A stretch of DNA of 64,000 bases from Allobosea caraganae (GCF_003351345.1 NZ_QQTO01000001.1:248001-312000); one strand, 5' to 3'; positions 26,552 to 34,366 are shown, counted from the first letter of the stretch. Made by a program: numbers and translations. The notes: generated by a model from the sequence alone, not told the origin.

Positions 26552-27307
26552 TTAAATCAACGGCCTGTGGACCGGCGCTTCGTCGAAGAGCAGCGCCATT
26601 CGCTCGGTCAGGCGCGGGTTGAGCAGGGTCAGCCGGCCATTGGCGATCGAGAACAGCCCGGCGCGGCGCAGCTTCGCCCAGGTCTTGTTGGTGTGGACGA
26701 GCGAGAGCCCGAGCGCATCGGCGAATTGCTGCTGCTTGAGCGGGAACTCGAAGCTGTTCTCGCTCACGAGCCCGAGCGCCTCGGCGCGCCGGTAGAGCGA
26801 GATCACCAGCGCCGCGATGCGCTCGCCGGCATTGCGCTGGCCGACGGAGGTCAGGTTCTCGTCGATCAGGCATTCCTCGCGCGAACCGAGCCAGGCGATC
26901 TCGTAGGACAGGGCCGGCCGGTGCTGGAACAGCTCCCAGACGCGCTTGCGCGGGAAGACGCAGAGTTCGACATCGGTCAGCGCCTCGATGCCGTGCTGGG
27001 CGGCGTTGAGCAGAGCGGCCTGTAGGCCTGCGAGATCGCCCGGCAGCAGGATGTTGAGGATCTGGCGCCGCCCGTCCGGCAGCGATTTGTAGCGGAAAGC
27101 CCAGCCGGAGAAGAGCGTGTAGAGCTCGGCATCCTCCTGGCCGGGGTGGATGATGTCGGCGCCGGCCGGCAGCCAGCGATGGTCGAGCTTCATCGACTGG
27201 ATGAAGCGCACCTCCTCGTCGGATTTGTCCTTGAAGGCGGGCCTGAGCCGGAGCGGGCATGCCAAGCAGGGCGCGCCAGGGCGGGGCTGGCTGCCGGGAC
27301 CGATCAT
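26552..27307 (-). CDS. Crp/Fnr family transcriptional regulator
   Basis: A 251-residue regulator. A short N-terminal Cys pair (PCLACPLR) precedes a cyclic-nucleotide-binding-like domain (WLPAGADIIHPGQEDAELYTLFSGWAFRYKSLPDGRRQILNILLPGD). The C-terminal helix-turn-helix is in FADALGLSLVHTNKTWAKLRRAGL. The nucleotide-contact residues of true CRP are not obvious. With only one Cys pair it is not a canonical four-Cys Fnr. The start at 27307 was chosen from a GGGGGAG site and because an exact EcfG promoter (27342-27366) places the RNA start about 28 bases upstream. It is thus a likely second-tier regulator of the general stress response. Confidence 0.87.
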   Translation of the reverse strand: MIGPGSQPRPGAPCLACPLRLRPAFKDKSDEEVRFIQSMKLDHRWLPAGADIIHPGQEDAELYTLFSGWAFRYKSLPDGRRQILNILLPGDLAGLQAALLNAAQHGIEALTDVELCVFPRKRVWELFQHRPALSYEIAWLGSREECLIDENLTSVGQRNAGERIAALVISLYRRAEALGLVSENSFEFPLKQQQFADALGLSLVHTNKTWAKLRRAGLFSIANGRLTLLNPRLTERMALLFDEAPVHRPLI

Positions 27308-27341
27308 CTTTTGTACGCACTCCCCCACATCGTGCCCATCA

Positions 27342-27366
27342 AACGCAGGTGTCGTGGCCTTGTTCC
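27342..27366 (-). promoter_or_regulatory. EcfG promoter of the Crp/Fnr gene
   Basis: On the minus strand GGAAC (27366-27362), 16 bases, then CGTT (27345-27342): an exact match to the alphaproteobacterial EcfG/SigT consensus. The expected transcript start is about 28 bases before the Crp/Fnr start codon. Confidence 0.75.
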
Positions 27367-27400
27367 CGCGCGCCGCGCTGTAATGATCTCCGCGAGGGCC

Positions 27401-27426
27401 GGAACTGGGCTGCTCGCACCGGCGTT
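27401..27426 (+). promoter_or_regulatory. Probable EcfG promoter of the ABC exporter gene
   Basis: GGAAC (27401-27405), 17 bases, CGTT (27423-27426) on the plus strand. The 17-base spacer is within the range reported for EcfG promoters. It precedes the ABC transporter gene at 27518 by about 90 bases and diverges from the promoter at 27342-27366. Confidence 0.6.
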
Positions 27427-27517
27427 CCTGCAATGCGGCTCTGGACCGCGAGAAGTCTGGGGCCGGGCTCGCTGCGACCTGGTCCGACCGTGACGTGACT
27501 GGAGGGGCCCCGAGAGC

Positions 27518-29323
27518 ATGACCGAGACGCCTGTCGCCGCACGCTCGCGCATGCGCCGCTTCTTCCGCCTGGCGCTGCGATTCTGGACGGGCGGGACGCG
27601 GCTGCGCGCCTGGCTCCTCACCATCACGGTGCTCGGCTTCATCGCCGCCCAGCTCGCCGCTGCCGTCGGCATCAACACCTGGAACAGGTTGTTCTTCGAT
27701 GCGCTCGACAAGCGCGACGTCGCCGCGGTCTGGAGCGTCGTCGCCTGGCTGCCGGTCCTGGTCGCCGCCTCGGCGCTGTCCTTGTCGGGCGTGGTGATCA
27801 GCCGGATGCTGCTGCAGGTGCGCTGGCGCGAATACCTCACCCACCGCATCGCCGGCTGGTGGATCGCGGACCAGCGCTATTACCGCATGCAGTTCATCGT
27901 GAAGGAGCAGGCGGCGCCCGAGTACCGCATCGCCGAGGATGTCCGCCTCGCCATCGAGCCGCTCGCCGAGTTCGCCATCGGGCTGATCAGCGCCTTCGTC
28001 ACCGCCGCGACCTTCGCTGCCATCCTCTGGCAGGTCGCGGGCTCCGCCCATTTCACGCTTGCCGGCATGCAGGTCGTCATTCCCAGCTACATGGCGCTCG
28101 CCGCGATCCTTTACGCGGTCGTCGCCTCGCTCGCGGCCTATGTCACCGGCAGGCCGCTGGTCGGCCGCATCGCCGCCAAGAACGAGGCCGAGGCCCAGTT
28201 CCGCGCCGAGATGACGCGCCTGCGCGAGAACGCCGAGAGCATCGCGTTGATCAAGGGCGATGCCGACGAGCGCTCCTCCGTCGGCGAGAACTACGGCCGC
28301 GTCGTCGCCGCCTGGCTGCGCGTCGTCCGCCAGCAGGGCGTAATCGCGCTCGTGCTCAACACCAACGGAGCGCTCTTCCCGATCGTGCCGCTGCTGCTGA
28401 TCGCGCCGAAATACCTCGCGGGCGAGGTCACGTTAGGAGCCGTCATGCAGGTGGTCGCGGCCTTCAGCGCGGTGCAGGCGGCGCTGATCTGGTTCGTCGA
28501 CAATTTCGTCAGGCTGGCCGAATGGTTCGCCTCGGTGACCCGCGTCGACGAACTGGCCGAGGCCTTGGAAGGCCTGGACGTCGGCACCATCATGGAGAGC
28601 GACACGCAGATCCATCTCGGCGAGAGCGACGACGGCGCCATCCACATCGAGAGCCTCTCGGTGGCCCACAGCAATGGCCGCGTCGTCATCGCCGACGCCT
28701 CGGTGGTGATCGGCCTCGGCGAGAAGGTGCTGATCGTCGGCGAGAGCGGCACCGGCAAGTCGACCTTGATCCGGGCGCTCGCCGGGCTCTGGCCCTGGGG
28801 CTCCGGCGCGATCAGCCTGCCGCGCGGCAAGACCGTCGCCTTCGTGCCGCAGAAGCCCTATTTGCCGATGGGCACCCTGCGCACCGTGCTGCTCTACCCG
28901 GAGGCCCAGAGCCCGGCCGATGACGAGACCGTCATCGCCGCGCTCAAGCGCTGCGGCCTCGCCTATCTCGCCAAGCGCCTGGACGAGGACGACAAATGGG
29001 ACCGCATCCTCTCCGGCGGCGAGCGTCAGCGCGTCGCCTTCGCCCGCCTGCTGATCCAGAAGCCCGACATCATCATCATGGACGAGGCGACCTCGGCGCT
29101 GGACGAGGACAGCCAGAACTCGCTGCTCGGCCTGTTCGAGGCGGAACTGGCGCGGTCGACCATGATCAGCGTCGGCCATCGCCCCGGCCTCGAGGAGTTC
29201 CACGACCGCAAGATCACGCTGGAGAAGCGGCTCGCGGGCGCGCACCTGACCTCGCGCCGCCTCGGCAAGTCGCTCTGGCGTCTGTTCCGCAGCCGGCTGC
29301 CGGCCAATGACGAGGAATCCTGA
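27518..29323 (+). CDS. ABC transporter with fused membrane and ATPase domains (YddA/ABCD-like)
   Basis: A 601-residue half-transporter. The N-terminal membrane domain (about 30-345) has the family segment RWREYLTHRIAGWWIADQRYYRMQF and an EEA-like loop in FRAEMTRLRENAESIALIKGDADE. The C-terminal ATPase has Walker A GESGTGKST (about 407-415), signature LSGGERQRVAFARL and Walker B IIIMDEATSALDEDS. This matches the ABC_membrane_2 branch that includes YddA, the BacA-related family and peroxisomal ABCD transporters of very-long-chain acyl groups. It would act as a homodimer in the inner membrane. A possible EcfG promoter lies upstream. The cargo is unknown; fatty-acid or lipid-like compounds and peptides are the family options. 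Confidence 0.88.
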   Translation: MTETPVAARSRMRRFFRLALRFWTGGTRLRAWLLTITVLGFIAAQLAAAVGINTWNRLFFDALDKRDVAAVWSVVAWLPVLVAASALSLSGVVISRMLLQVRWREYLTHRIAGWWIADQRYYRMQFIVKEQAAPEYRIAEDVRLAIEPLAEFAIGLISAFVTAATFAAILWQVAGSAHFTLAGMQVVIPSYMALAAILYAVVASLAAYVTGRPLVGRIAAKNEAEAQFRAEMTRLRENAESIALIKGDADERSSVGENYGRVVAAWLRVVRQQGVIALVLNTNGALFPIVPLLLIAPKYLAGEVTLGAVMQVVAAFSAVQAALIWFVDNFVRLAEWFASVTRVDELAEALEGLDVGTIMESDTQIHLGESDDGAIHIESLSVAHSNGRVVIADASVVIGLGEKVLIVGESGTGKSTLIRALAGLWPWGSGAISLPRGKTVAFVPQKPYLPMGTLRTVLLYPEAQSPADDETVIAALKRCGLAYLAKRLDEDDKWDRILSGGERQRVAFARLLIQKPDIIIMDEATSALDEDSQNSLLGLFEAELARSTMISVGHRPGLEEFHDRKITLEKRLAGAHLTSRRLGKSLWRLFRSRLPANDEES

Positions 29324-29352
29324 CGCTCGCGCTGCCGTGATGCAGGAAAATC

Positions 29353-29377
29353 GGAACTTTGTGAGTTAGATCACGTT
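29353..29377 (+). promoter_or_regulatory. EcfG promoter of the small gene at 29435
   Basis: GGAAC (29353-29357), exactly 16 bases, CGTT (29374-29377) on the plus strand. The small ORF begins about 57 bases downstream after a GGGAGAGA ribosome site. Confidence 0.75.
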
Positions 29378-29434
29378 CTTCCCGATGGAAACCATGCGAC
29401 GTCGCACGGTCATCATGGCGTCGGGAGAGACAGT

Positions 29435-29713
29435 ATGTTGAACGACAGCCTTGCCCCCATCGGGCGCGCCTTCGCCTTCTTCGGAATCATGGCTGCCGTC
29501 ATCGGCGCGCTGACCCTCGGCGCCGACGTCCAGGGCTCCGCCGACCAGAGCTCGGCGACGATCGCCCAGCTCAAGCAGCGCCAGAACTTGCCGGCCGAGA
29601 CCGAGTTCGCCTCAGTCGACCCGGCCCATCGCACCGCCGACCGCACCAAGCGCGCGATCGCGACCTCACAGGAGGCGCATCTCGCGAATCCGGATCGCGC
29701 CATCCTGCGCTGA
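29435..29713 (+). CDS. Small protein of unknown function with one membrane segment
   Basis: A 92-residue protein. Residues 10-30 (GRAFAFFGIMAAVIGALTLGA) are hydrophobic and could be a membrane anchor or an uncleaved signal. The remainder is polar and Gln/Ala/Thr-rich with no Cys, and I recognise no domain. It has a good ribosome site (GGGAGAGACAGT then ATG) and an exact EcfG promoter, which together argue that it is a real stress-induced gene. A second EcfG promoter lies 12 bases after its stop. Confidence 0.72.
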   Translation: MLNDSLAPIGRAFAFFGIMAAVIGALTLGADVQGSADQSSATIAQLKQRQNLPAETEFASVDPAHRTADRTKRAIATSQEAHLANPDRAILR

Positions 29714-29724
29714 GCCTGGCCCCG

Positions 29725-29749
29725 GGAACTTTTCCGCCTTCGCAGCGTT
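29725..29749 (+). promoter_or_regulatory. EcfG promoter directly upstream of a terminator (sRNA promoter)
   Basis: GGAAC (29725-29729), 16 bases, CGTT (29746-29749). There is no ORF before the intrinsic terminator that starts 36 bases later, so the promoter appears to serve a short non-coding RNA or an attenuated leader. Confidence 0.7.
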
Positions 29750-29753
29750 CTCG

Positions 29754-29813
29754 ACCTAGCGCTCCCCTCGCGCGACGCACTTGATAAGCCGCCTCCGGGC
29801 GGCTTGTTTTTTG
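29754..29813 (+). ncRNA. Candidate EcfG-dependent small RNA, GsrN-like
   Basis: From an expected start near 29754-29758, transcription would run about 55-60 bases into an intrinsic terminator. The 5' part can form a short hairpin: GCGC (29759-29762), loop TCCCCTC (29763-29769), GCGC (29770-29773). The C-rich loop could pair with Shine-Dalgarno sequences. The 3' part is the terminator stem. A C-rich exposed loop plus EcfG/SigT control is the pattern described for GsrN of Caulobacter. Homology is not shown here; architecture and promoter are what I see. The alternative is an attenuated leader for the gene at 29844. Confidence 0.5.
29786..29813 (+). terminator. Intrinsic terminator
   Basis: An 8-bp stem AAGCCGCC (29786-29793) and GGCGGCTT (29798-29805), loop TCCG, followed by GTTTTTTGT. 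This is a strong Rho-independent terminator between the small gene/sRNA promoter and the transglutaminase gene. Confidence 0.85.
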
Positions 29814-29843
29814 TGTCGCGGCGGGCGTGTAAGAGGTTGAGAC

Positions 29844-30722
29844 ATGTATCTGCGCATCCGCCACGCCACCACCTACCGCTATGCCGAGCCCGTCCAGTTC
29901 GGGCCGCACCGGCTGATGCTGCGGCCGCGCGACAGCTTCGACCTGCGCGTCGTCGACACCGCGCTGACGATCACGCCGCGGGCGCGGCTGCGCTGGATGC
30001 ACGACGCCTATGGCAACTCGGTCGCGGTCGCGAATTTCGATGCGCCGTCCGACACGCTCGACATCGTCAGCGAACTCGTGATCCAGCGCTTCGGCTCGGC
30101 CCTGCCGCGCTCCGAGGTCGAAGCGGAGACGGCCGTGACCGGCGTCGCCTACAGCCCGGCCGAGAATGCGGTGCTCCAGCCCTATCTCGACCTCGCCGCC
30201 GCCGATCCCGACGGCGTGCTCGACCAATGGCTCGCCGATTTCAGCGCCCGCATCGGCCAGGGCTCCGGCCATCTCCTGCGCGACCTGGCCCACGCCATCT
30301 ATACCGGGCTGAGCTATGCGGTGCGCTATGACGAGGGCACGCAGCACCCGGCCGACACGATCCGCGGGGGCAGCGGCTCCTGCCGCGACTATGCCTGGCT
30401 CTTCATCGAGCTGGCGCGGCGCCTGGGCTTCGCCGCGCGCTTCGTCACCGGCTATATCCATGACCGGACGATGGCGGGCGGCAACCTCGTCTCGGCGGTC
30501 GGACTGACCCATGCCTGGGCCGATGTCTTCATCCCCAGCGACGGCTGGGTCGAGTTCGACCCGACCAATGACCTCGTCGCCGACCGGCAGCTCCTGCGCG
30601 TCGCGGTGGCGCGCGTGCCGGAGGACGCCTCGCCGGTCTCCGGCAGCTATACCGGCCGGGCGGGCTCCTTCCTGGGCCTGAGCGTCGGCGTCAGCATCGA
30701 GCAGGCGGAGCTGGTGGGGTAG
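29844..30722 (+). CDS. Transglutaminase-like cysteine protease family protein
   Basis: A 292-residue cytoplasmic-looking protein without signal peptide. The N-terminal domain (about 1-90) is the bacterial transglutaminase-like N-terminal region (MYLRIRHATTYRYAEPV). The core carries the catalytic triad Cys180 (GGSGSCRDYAWLF), His223 (GLTHAWADVF) and Asp239 (WVEFDPTND). Family members act as proteases or amidases more often than cross-linkers. Its ribosome site AGAGG is clear. It lies 31 bp after a strong terminator; read-through from the EcfG promoter at 29725 would be its only visible stress link. Substrate unknown. Confidence 0.88.
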   Translation: MYLRIRHATTYRYAEPVQFGPHRLMLRPRDSFDLRVVDTALTITPRARLRWMHDAYGNSVAVANFDAPSDTLDIVSELVIQRFGSALPRSEVEAETAVTGVAYSPAENAVLQPYLDLAAADPDGVLDQWLADFSARIGQGSGHLLRDLAHAIYTGLSYAVRYDEGTQHPADTIRGGSGSCRDYAWLFIELARRLGFAARFVTGYIHDRTMAGGNLVSAVGLTHAWADVFIPSDGWVEFDPTNDLVADRQLLRVAVARVPEDASPVSGSYTGRAGSFLGLSVGVSIEQAELVG

Positions 30723-32372
30723 TCACCCCCGGTGCACCACCCGCCACGAGCCGAGCACCCGCCCTTCCGGCTTCCTCACCTGCACGGCCTCGATCTGCGC
30801 CAGCAGCCCGGCGAAGAGCTTGGGCGGCTCGCTATAGGTGATCGCGCGGTCGGCTTCGATCGTGATCTCGATCGTCCCGGCGTCGGTATCGCCAACCATC
30901 ACCATGATGCTGACATCGGGCGTGCTGCGGAGCGCGCGCGAGACCACGTCGACGATCATGAAGCCGAGCGGGATGATCCGGTCGACCGCAAGCGAGGACA
31001 CCGTCTCGATCTTGCTGGTCACCCATTGGTCGCGGCGGCGGATCAGGTTGAAGATCATCGTCATGACGTCGTCGAGGAAGAGGTCGACGCGCACCGGCTG
31101 CATCTCGCCATCGGCCAGGGTGAAGCGATAGGCGGCCGAGAGCACGTGGACGCGGCACTCGGCGTCGGAGAGCGCGAGGCGCGCCTCGCCGCGATAGTCG
31201 CGCTTGGACAGGCCGATATAGCTCTGCACGACTTGCAGGCTGTTCTTCACCCGGTGGTGCAGCTCGCGCACCAGGAAGCGGTTGTCGTCGAGCGCGGTCT
31301 GCAGCCGGCGCTGGCGCACCTCCTGGTCGTCGACCATGGTGTTGAACGCCTCGGCGACGCTGCGGATGTCGCTCGGCATGTCGTCGGCGACGGCGGCGCG
31401 CGCGCTCGACAGCGTCGCGCGGGCCCGCGCCGCGGCCTCGATGCCGCGCAGCCAGCGCACGCAATGCCGGTCGATGGCGCGCAGGTAGACGAAGCAGAGC
31501 AGCGCCAGCGTCAGCAGCGGCGTCAGCAGCAGGGCGAGGAACTGCGTCCGCGCCGCCCGCTCGGCCATGTCGTCGAAGTTGGCGATGACGTAGAGGTCCG
31601 GCTCGGCCACCAGCCGGGCCGCGTAGGAGCGCATATCGCCCTTGCGGTTCGGCGCTTCCCACCGCTCGGTGCGCTGGGGCACGATCTCCTGTGCCGGGAG
31701 CCAGGAATCGTCCTGCTCGTCCACCCCGCGGCTGGTGATGACATCGCCGCCGCGATTCACCAGCGCGACGGCAATGCCGCTATCGCTGCCGCTGACGTCG
31801 AAGACCTGGTTCAGCAGATCGGGGTCGACGAGCAGCAGCGCGTCCTGCATCGGGCCGGCCGTGGTGTTCTGCGCGTAGACCGCCAGGTAGCGCTGACCTC
31901 CCACGCGGATCTGGTCGTAGCGCGCCCGGGCAAGCTCGGTGCCGCCCCAGACCTGGATCACCTGCCGCCCCTTCAGGCCTTCCGCCGAGGAATCCAGATC
32001 GGCCGTGCTGATCCGGTCGTCGAGCGAGGCCGAGCAAATCCGCCCGTCGCGCATCCTGATATGGACGGCGCGGTAGCCGGCGATCTGCGTGAGCATCTCG
32101 CGCTCGATCTGCCCGCAATCGCCATCGCCCGTCTTCATGGCGGCGAGCGTCGTCCCCGTCGCCAGCAGCGAGCGCAGTGCGCCGCGATACCAGACGCGCG
32201 TGCGCACCGCGAAATCATCCGCCGTGCGCGCCTGGAAGGACTGGATCGAGGCGATGACCGTCCGATAGGTCGTGATCGCGGCGATCGCCGTCAGGAAGGC
32301 GATCGGCAGGACGATGGCGACCAGCAGGGCCAGAAGCCGGCCTCTGACGGTCTTGAACCGCGCCAGCCGCAT
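30723..32372 (-). CDS. HisKA_2 sensor kinase with degenerate ATPase domain, cotranscribed with ecfG
   Basis: A 549-residue membrane protein. Two membrane segments (about 12-36 and 277-297) enclose a periplasmic sensory region of about 240 residues, followed by a HAMP-like linker. The H-box is intact (VRELHHRVKNSLQVVQSYI, His at about 372-373). The ATPase domain is not: where the N-box should read like NELVTNALKHAF it reads VDVVSRALRSTP, without the Mg-binding Asn, and no DxGxG box is visible. Its start overlaps the ecfG stop by one base (TGATG), so it is made with EcfG. It probably acts on PhyR, perhaps as a phosphatase, like PhyP of Sphingomonas, rather than as a kinase. That function is inference. 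Confidence 0.8.
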   Translation of the reverse strand: MRLARFKTVRGRLLALLVAIVLPIAFLTAIAAITTYRTVIASIQSFQARTADDFAVRTRVWYRGALRSLLATGTTLAAMKTGDGDCGQIEREMLTQIAGYRAVHIRMRDGRICSASLDDRISTADLDSSAEGLKGRQVIQVWGGTELARARYDQIRVGGQRYLAVYAQNTTAGPMQDALLLVDPDLLNQVFDVSGSDSGIAVALVNRGGDVITSRGVDEQDDSWLPAQEIVPQRTERWEAPNRKGDMRSYAARLVAEPDLYVIANFDDMAERAARTQFLALLLTPLLTLALLCFVYLRAIDRHCVRWLRGIEAAARARATLSSARAAVADDMPSDIRSVAEAFNTMVDDQEVRQRRLQTALDDNRFLVRELHHRVKNSLQVVQSYIGLSKRDYRGEARLALSDAECRVHVLSAAYRFTLADGEMQPVRVDLFLDDVMTMIFNLIRRRDQWVTSKIETVSSLAVDRIIPLGFMIVDVVSRALRSTPDVSIMVMVGDTDAGTIEITIEADRAITYSEPPKLFAGLLAQIEAVQVRKPEGRVLGSWRVVHRG

Positions 32373-32932
32373 CAGAGTCTGACGATTTCGGCCCCGGTCC
32401 TCTGCACGGCCGCCGCGCTCTGCCGGTCAGGCCCGAGATCGTCGAGACCGCCGATGGAGAGAAGCTCGGCCAGCTTGGTCCGGGCGCGATTGACCCGGCT
32501 CTTGATCGTCCCGATGGCGACGCCGCAGATCTCGGCCGCCTCCTCGTAGGACAGCCCGGTGGCGCCGACCATGATCAGCACCTCGCGCTGCTCCTCCGGC
32601 AGCTTTGCCAGCGCCTTGCGGAAATCGGCCAGGTCGAGATGGCTCTCCTGGTTGCCGTGCACGGCGATGCGCTCGGCATAGGTGCCCTCGGAATCCTGCA
32701 CCTCCCGCCCGCGCTTGCGGTAGAGCGAGTAGTAGGTGTTGCGCAGGATGGTGAAGAGCCAGGCGCGCAGGCTCGTGCCCGGCTCGAACTTGTCGGAATT
32801 GCCCCAGGCCTTCAGCAAGGTGTCCTGGACCAGGTCGTCGGCGAGCTGCATCGAGCCCGACAGCGAGGCCGCGAAGGCTCGCAGGTTCGGGATCTCCTTG
32901 ATCAGCCCGTCCTTGAAGTCAGAGGCGCTCAT
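32372..32932 (-). CDS. ecfG: General stress response ECF sigma factor EcfG
   Basis: A 186-residue ECF sigma factor of the EcfG family. Region 2 contains SMQLADDLVQDTLLKAWGN and SLRAWLFTILRNTYYSLYRK. Region 4 has LPEEQREVLIMVGATGLSYEEAAEICGVAIGTIKSRVNRARTKL. It directs RNA polymerase to GGAAC-N16/17-CGTT promoters, many of which are found in this window. The start MSASDF at 32932 overlaps the nepR stop by 14 bases; an ATG at 32956 is also in frame. In unstressed cells NepR holds it inactive; phosphorylated PhyR removes NepR. Confidence 0.95.
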   Translation of the reverse strand: MSASDFKDGLIKEIPNLRAFAASLSGSMQLADDLVQDTLLKAWGNSDKFEPGTSLRAWLFTILRNTYYSLYRKRGREVQDSEGTYAERIAVHGNQESHLDLADFRKALAKLPEEQREVLIMVGATGLSYEEAAEICGVAIGTIKSRVNRARTKLAELLSIGGLDDLGPDRQSAAAVQRTGAEIVRL

Positions 32933-33140
32933 CGGACGTTCCTCCGGCGGACGCACGTTGTTCCTGTGCTTCCAACTGCGCCAGCAGGACCAGAAATTTG
33001 TCGGGAATCGGGGCGCTCACGAGGTCGTCATAATGAGCCTTCAGCGACCGGCCGATCGATTCCTGGACCTTCGGGTCCAGGACCGGCTCCTGCTCGTCGC
33101 CCCGGTCGGGCTCCGTCATCCCCAGATCCGCGTTGCTCAT
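32919..33140 (-). CDS. nepR: Anti-sigma factor NepR
   Basis: A 73-residue protein with the conserved NepR core: a helix in PKVQESIGRSLKAHYDDLV followed by APIPDKFLVLLAQLEAQE. It binds and inhibits EcfG and is itself sequestered by the sigma-like domain of phosphorylated PhyR. It is the first gene of the nepR-ecfG-kinase operon, overlaps ecfG, and faces phyR across a 238-bp divergent region. An exact EcfG promoter lies about 135 bases upstream, giving positive autoregulation of the operon. Confidence 0.93.
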   Translation of the reverse strand: MSNADLGMTEPDRGDEQEPVLDPKVQESIGRSLKAHYDDLVSAPIPDKFLVLLAQLEAQEQRASAGGTSDERL

Positions 33141-33275
33141 CTTGCCCTCACGCCCGCTCGCAGGCCCGCTTTTGGCACGGGTCCCGTTGATATTTCACTA
33201 TTCAGTCGCCGTTCGCCCCGGGCGGTCAAGACCGATTCTAAAGGCTGTGCGTACCGACACTCATCCGGCCAAAGT

Positions 33276-33300
33276 AACGGTCGGTTTCCGGAAAAGTTCC
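33276..33300 (-). promoter_or_regulatory. EcfG promoter of the nepR-ecfG operon
   Basis: Minus strand: GGAAC (33300-33296), 16 bases, CGTT (33279-33276), an exact consensus match. The untranslated leader to nepR would be about 130 bases. A comparable exact promoter for phyR on the plus strand is not found; the GGAAC at 33305 lacks a partner at 16 or 17 bases. Confidence 0.85.
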
Positions 33301-33378
33301 CGCCGGAACAAAAAATAAATCGCTTGTCAGAAAGCCGTTCCCGGTGCTCATTTTCGGCAGTTTAAAAAGGACGTATCC

Positions 33379-34173
33379 ATGTCGATTGCGAAAGAAATTG
33401 CGCCGAATCTGCCTTATCTGCGTCGCTTCGGCCGGGCACTCAGCGGCACGCAAGCAAGTGGCGACGCCTATGTGGTGGCGATGCTGGAAGCGCTTGTCGT
33501 CGATCCCAGCGTCTTCCCGCGCGACGTCAATTCCCGCATCGGCCTGTACCGGACCTTCCTGAAGCTCTGGTCGTCGGTGGGCCTCAACATCAACGCCGCA
33601 ACCTCGGGGTTCGAGCGCTCCTCCGCCGAGCGCAACCTCGAGGCGCTGACGCCGCGCCCGCGCCAGGCCTTCCTGCTGCGCACGGTCGAGGGCTTCTCGA
33701 TCGAGGACGTCGCGTCGATCATGGAGGTCTCTGCGGCCGAGGCGGCCAACCTCGTGCAGCTTGCCGGCCAGGAGATCGCCGAGCAGGTCGCGACCGACGT
33801 GCTGATCATCGAGGACGAGCCGATCATCGCGCTCGACATCGAGACCATGGTCGAGGAGCTCGGCCATACCGTGACCGGCGTCGCCCGCACGCACCGCGAG
33901 GCGATCGCCTCGGTGGCCAAGAAGCGGCCCGGCCTCGTATTGGCCGATATCCAGCTCGCCGATGGCAGCTCGGGGCTGGACGCGGTGAACGAGATCCTCG
34001 CCGCCATCGACGTTCCCGTGATCTTCATCACCGCCTATCCCGAGCGCCTCCTGACCGGCGACCGGCCGGAGCCGGCCTTCCTGATCACCAAGCCGTTCCA
34101 GCCAGAGGCGGTGAAGGCCGCGATCAGCCAGGCGCTGTTCTTCGACCGGCGCGCCGGCCGCAAGGCGGCCTGA
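33379..34173 (+). CDS. phyR: General stress response regulator PhyR
   Basis: A 264-residue response regulator with the hallmark PhyR layout. The N-terminal sigma-factor-like domain (about 1-135, with LEALTPRPRQAFLLRTVEGFSIEDVASIM) mimics EcfG. The C-terminal receiver (about 140-260) has the acidic pair E145/D146, phospho-acceptor D190 in LVLADIQLAD, T218 in FITAYPE and K238. When phosphorylated, the sigma-like domain is exposed and binds NepR. It is divergent from nepR-ecfG and followed by a strong terminator, so it is monocistronic. It has no visible perfect EcfG promoter. Confidence 0.96.
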   Translation: MSIAKEIAPNLPYLRRFGRALSGTQASGDAYVVAMLEALVVDPSVFPRDVNSRIGLYRTFLKLWSSVGLNINAATSGFERSSAERNLEALTPRPRQAFLLRTVEGFSIEDVASIMEVSAAEAANLVQLAGQEIAEQVATDVLIIEDEPIIALDIETMVEELGHTVTGVARTHREAIASVAKKRPGLVLADIQLADGSSGLDAVNEILAAIDVPVIFITAYPERLLTGDRPEPAFLITKPFQPEAVKAAISQALFFDRRAGRKAA

Positions 34174-34194
34174 CCAATTTTCTGATGTTTTTTC

Positions 34195-34223
34195 AACCCG
34201 CGGCCTTCGGGCCGCGGGTTTTT
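34195..34223 (+). terminator. Intrinsic terminator of phyR
   Basis: An 11-bp perfect stem AACCCGCGGCC (34195-34205) and GGCCGCGGGTT (34210-34220) with a TTCG tetraloop and a short T-tract. It lies 22 bases after the phyR stop. Confidence 0.88.
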
Positions 34224-34238
34224 GATGTCGAGGCCGCG

Positions 34239-34313
34239 TCACCAACCCATGAAGTAGATCACGAGCAGCACAGGAAACGGCAGCACCACCATCGCGAGCC
34301 CGACCCAACGCAT
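34239..34313 (-). CDS. Possible 24-residue membrane peptide
   Basis: A very short ORF, ATG at 34313 and TGA at 34239. It begins MRWVGLAMVV and is hydrophobic over almost its whole length, ending IYFMGW, so it would be a single membrane helix. A GAGAG-containing stretch precedes the start by about 11 bases. It lies downstream of the small membrane-protein gene at 34367-34534 on the same strand and could share its stress-induced transcript. Support is limited to its composition and position. Confidence 0.35.
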   Translation of the reverse strand: MRWVGLAMVVLPFPVLLVIYFMGW

Positions 34314-34366
34314 CTCATCCACTCTCACATCCCCGTCCCTTCGCTTGCCGCGTTGCGCCGCCGGAT

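Noticed and set aside
26552-28051. 499-residue extended version of the Crp/Fnr protein
   Set aside because: The extra N-terminus runs through the promoter region and antisense to the ABC gene. The family length and the EcfG start point support 27307.
33305-33339. GGAAC on the plus strand upstream of phyR with a later CGTT
   Set aside because: The spacing between the two elements is 26 bases, far outside the 16-17 range, so it is not listed as an EcfG promoter.
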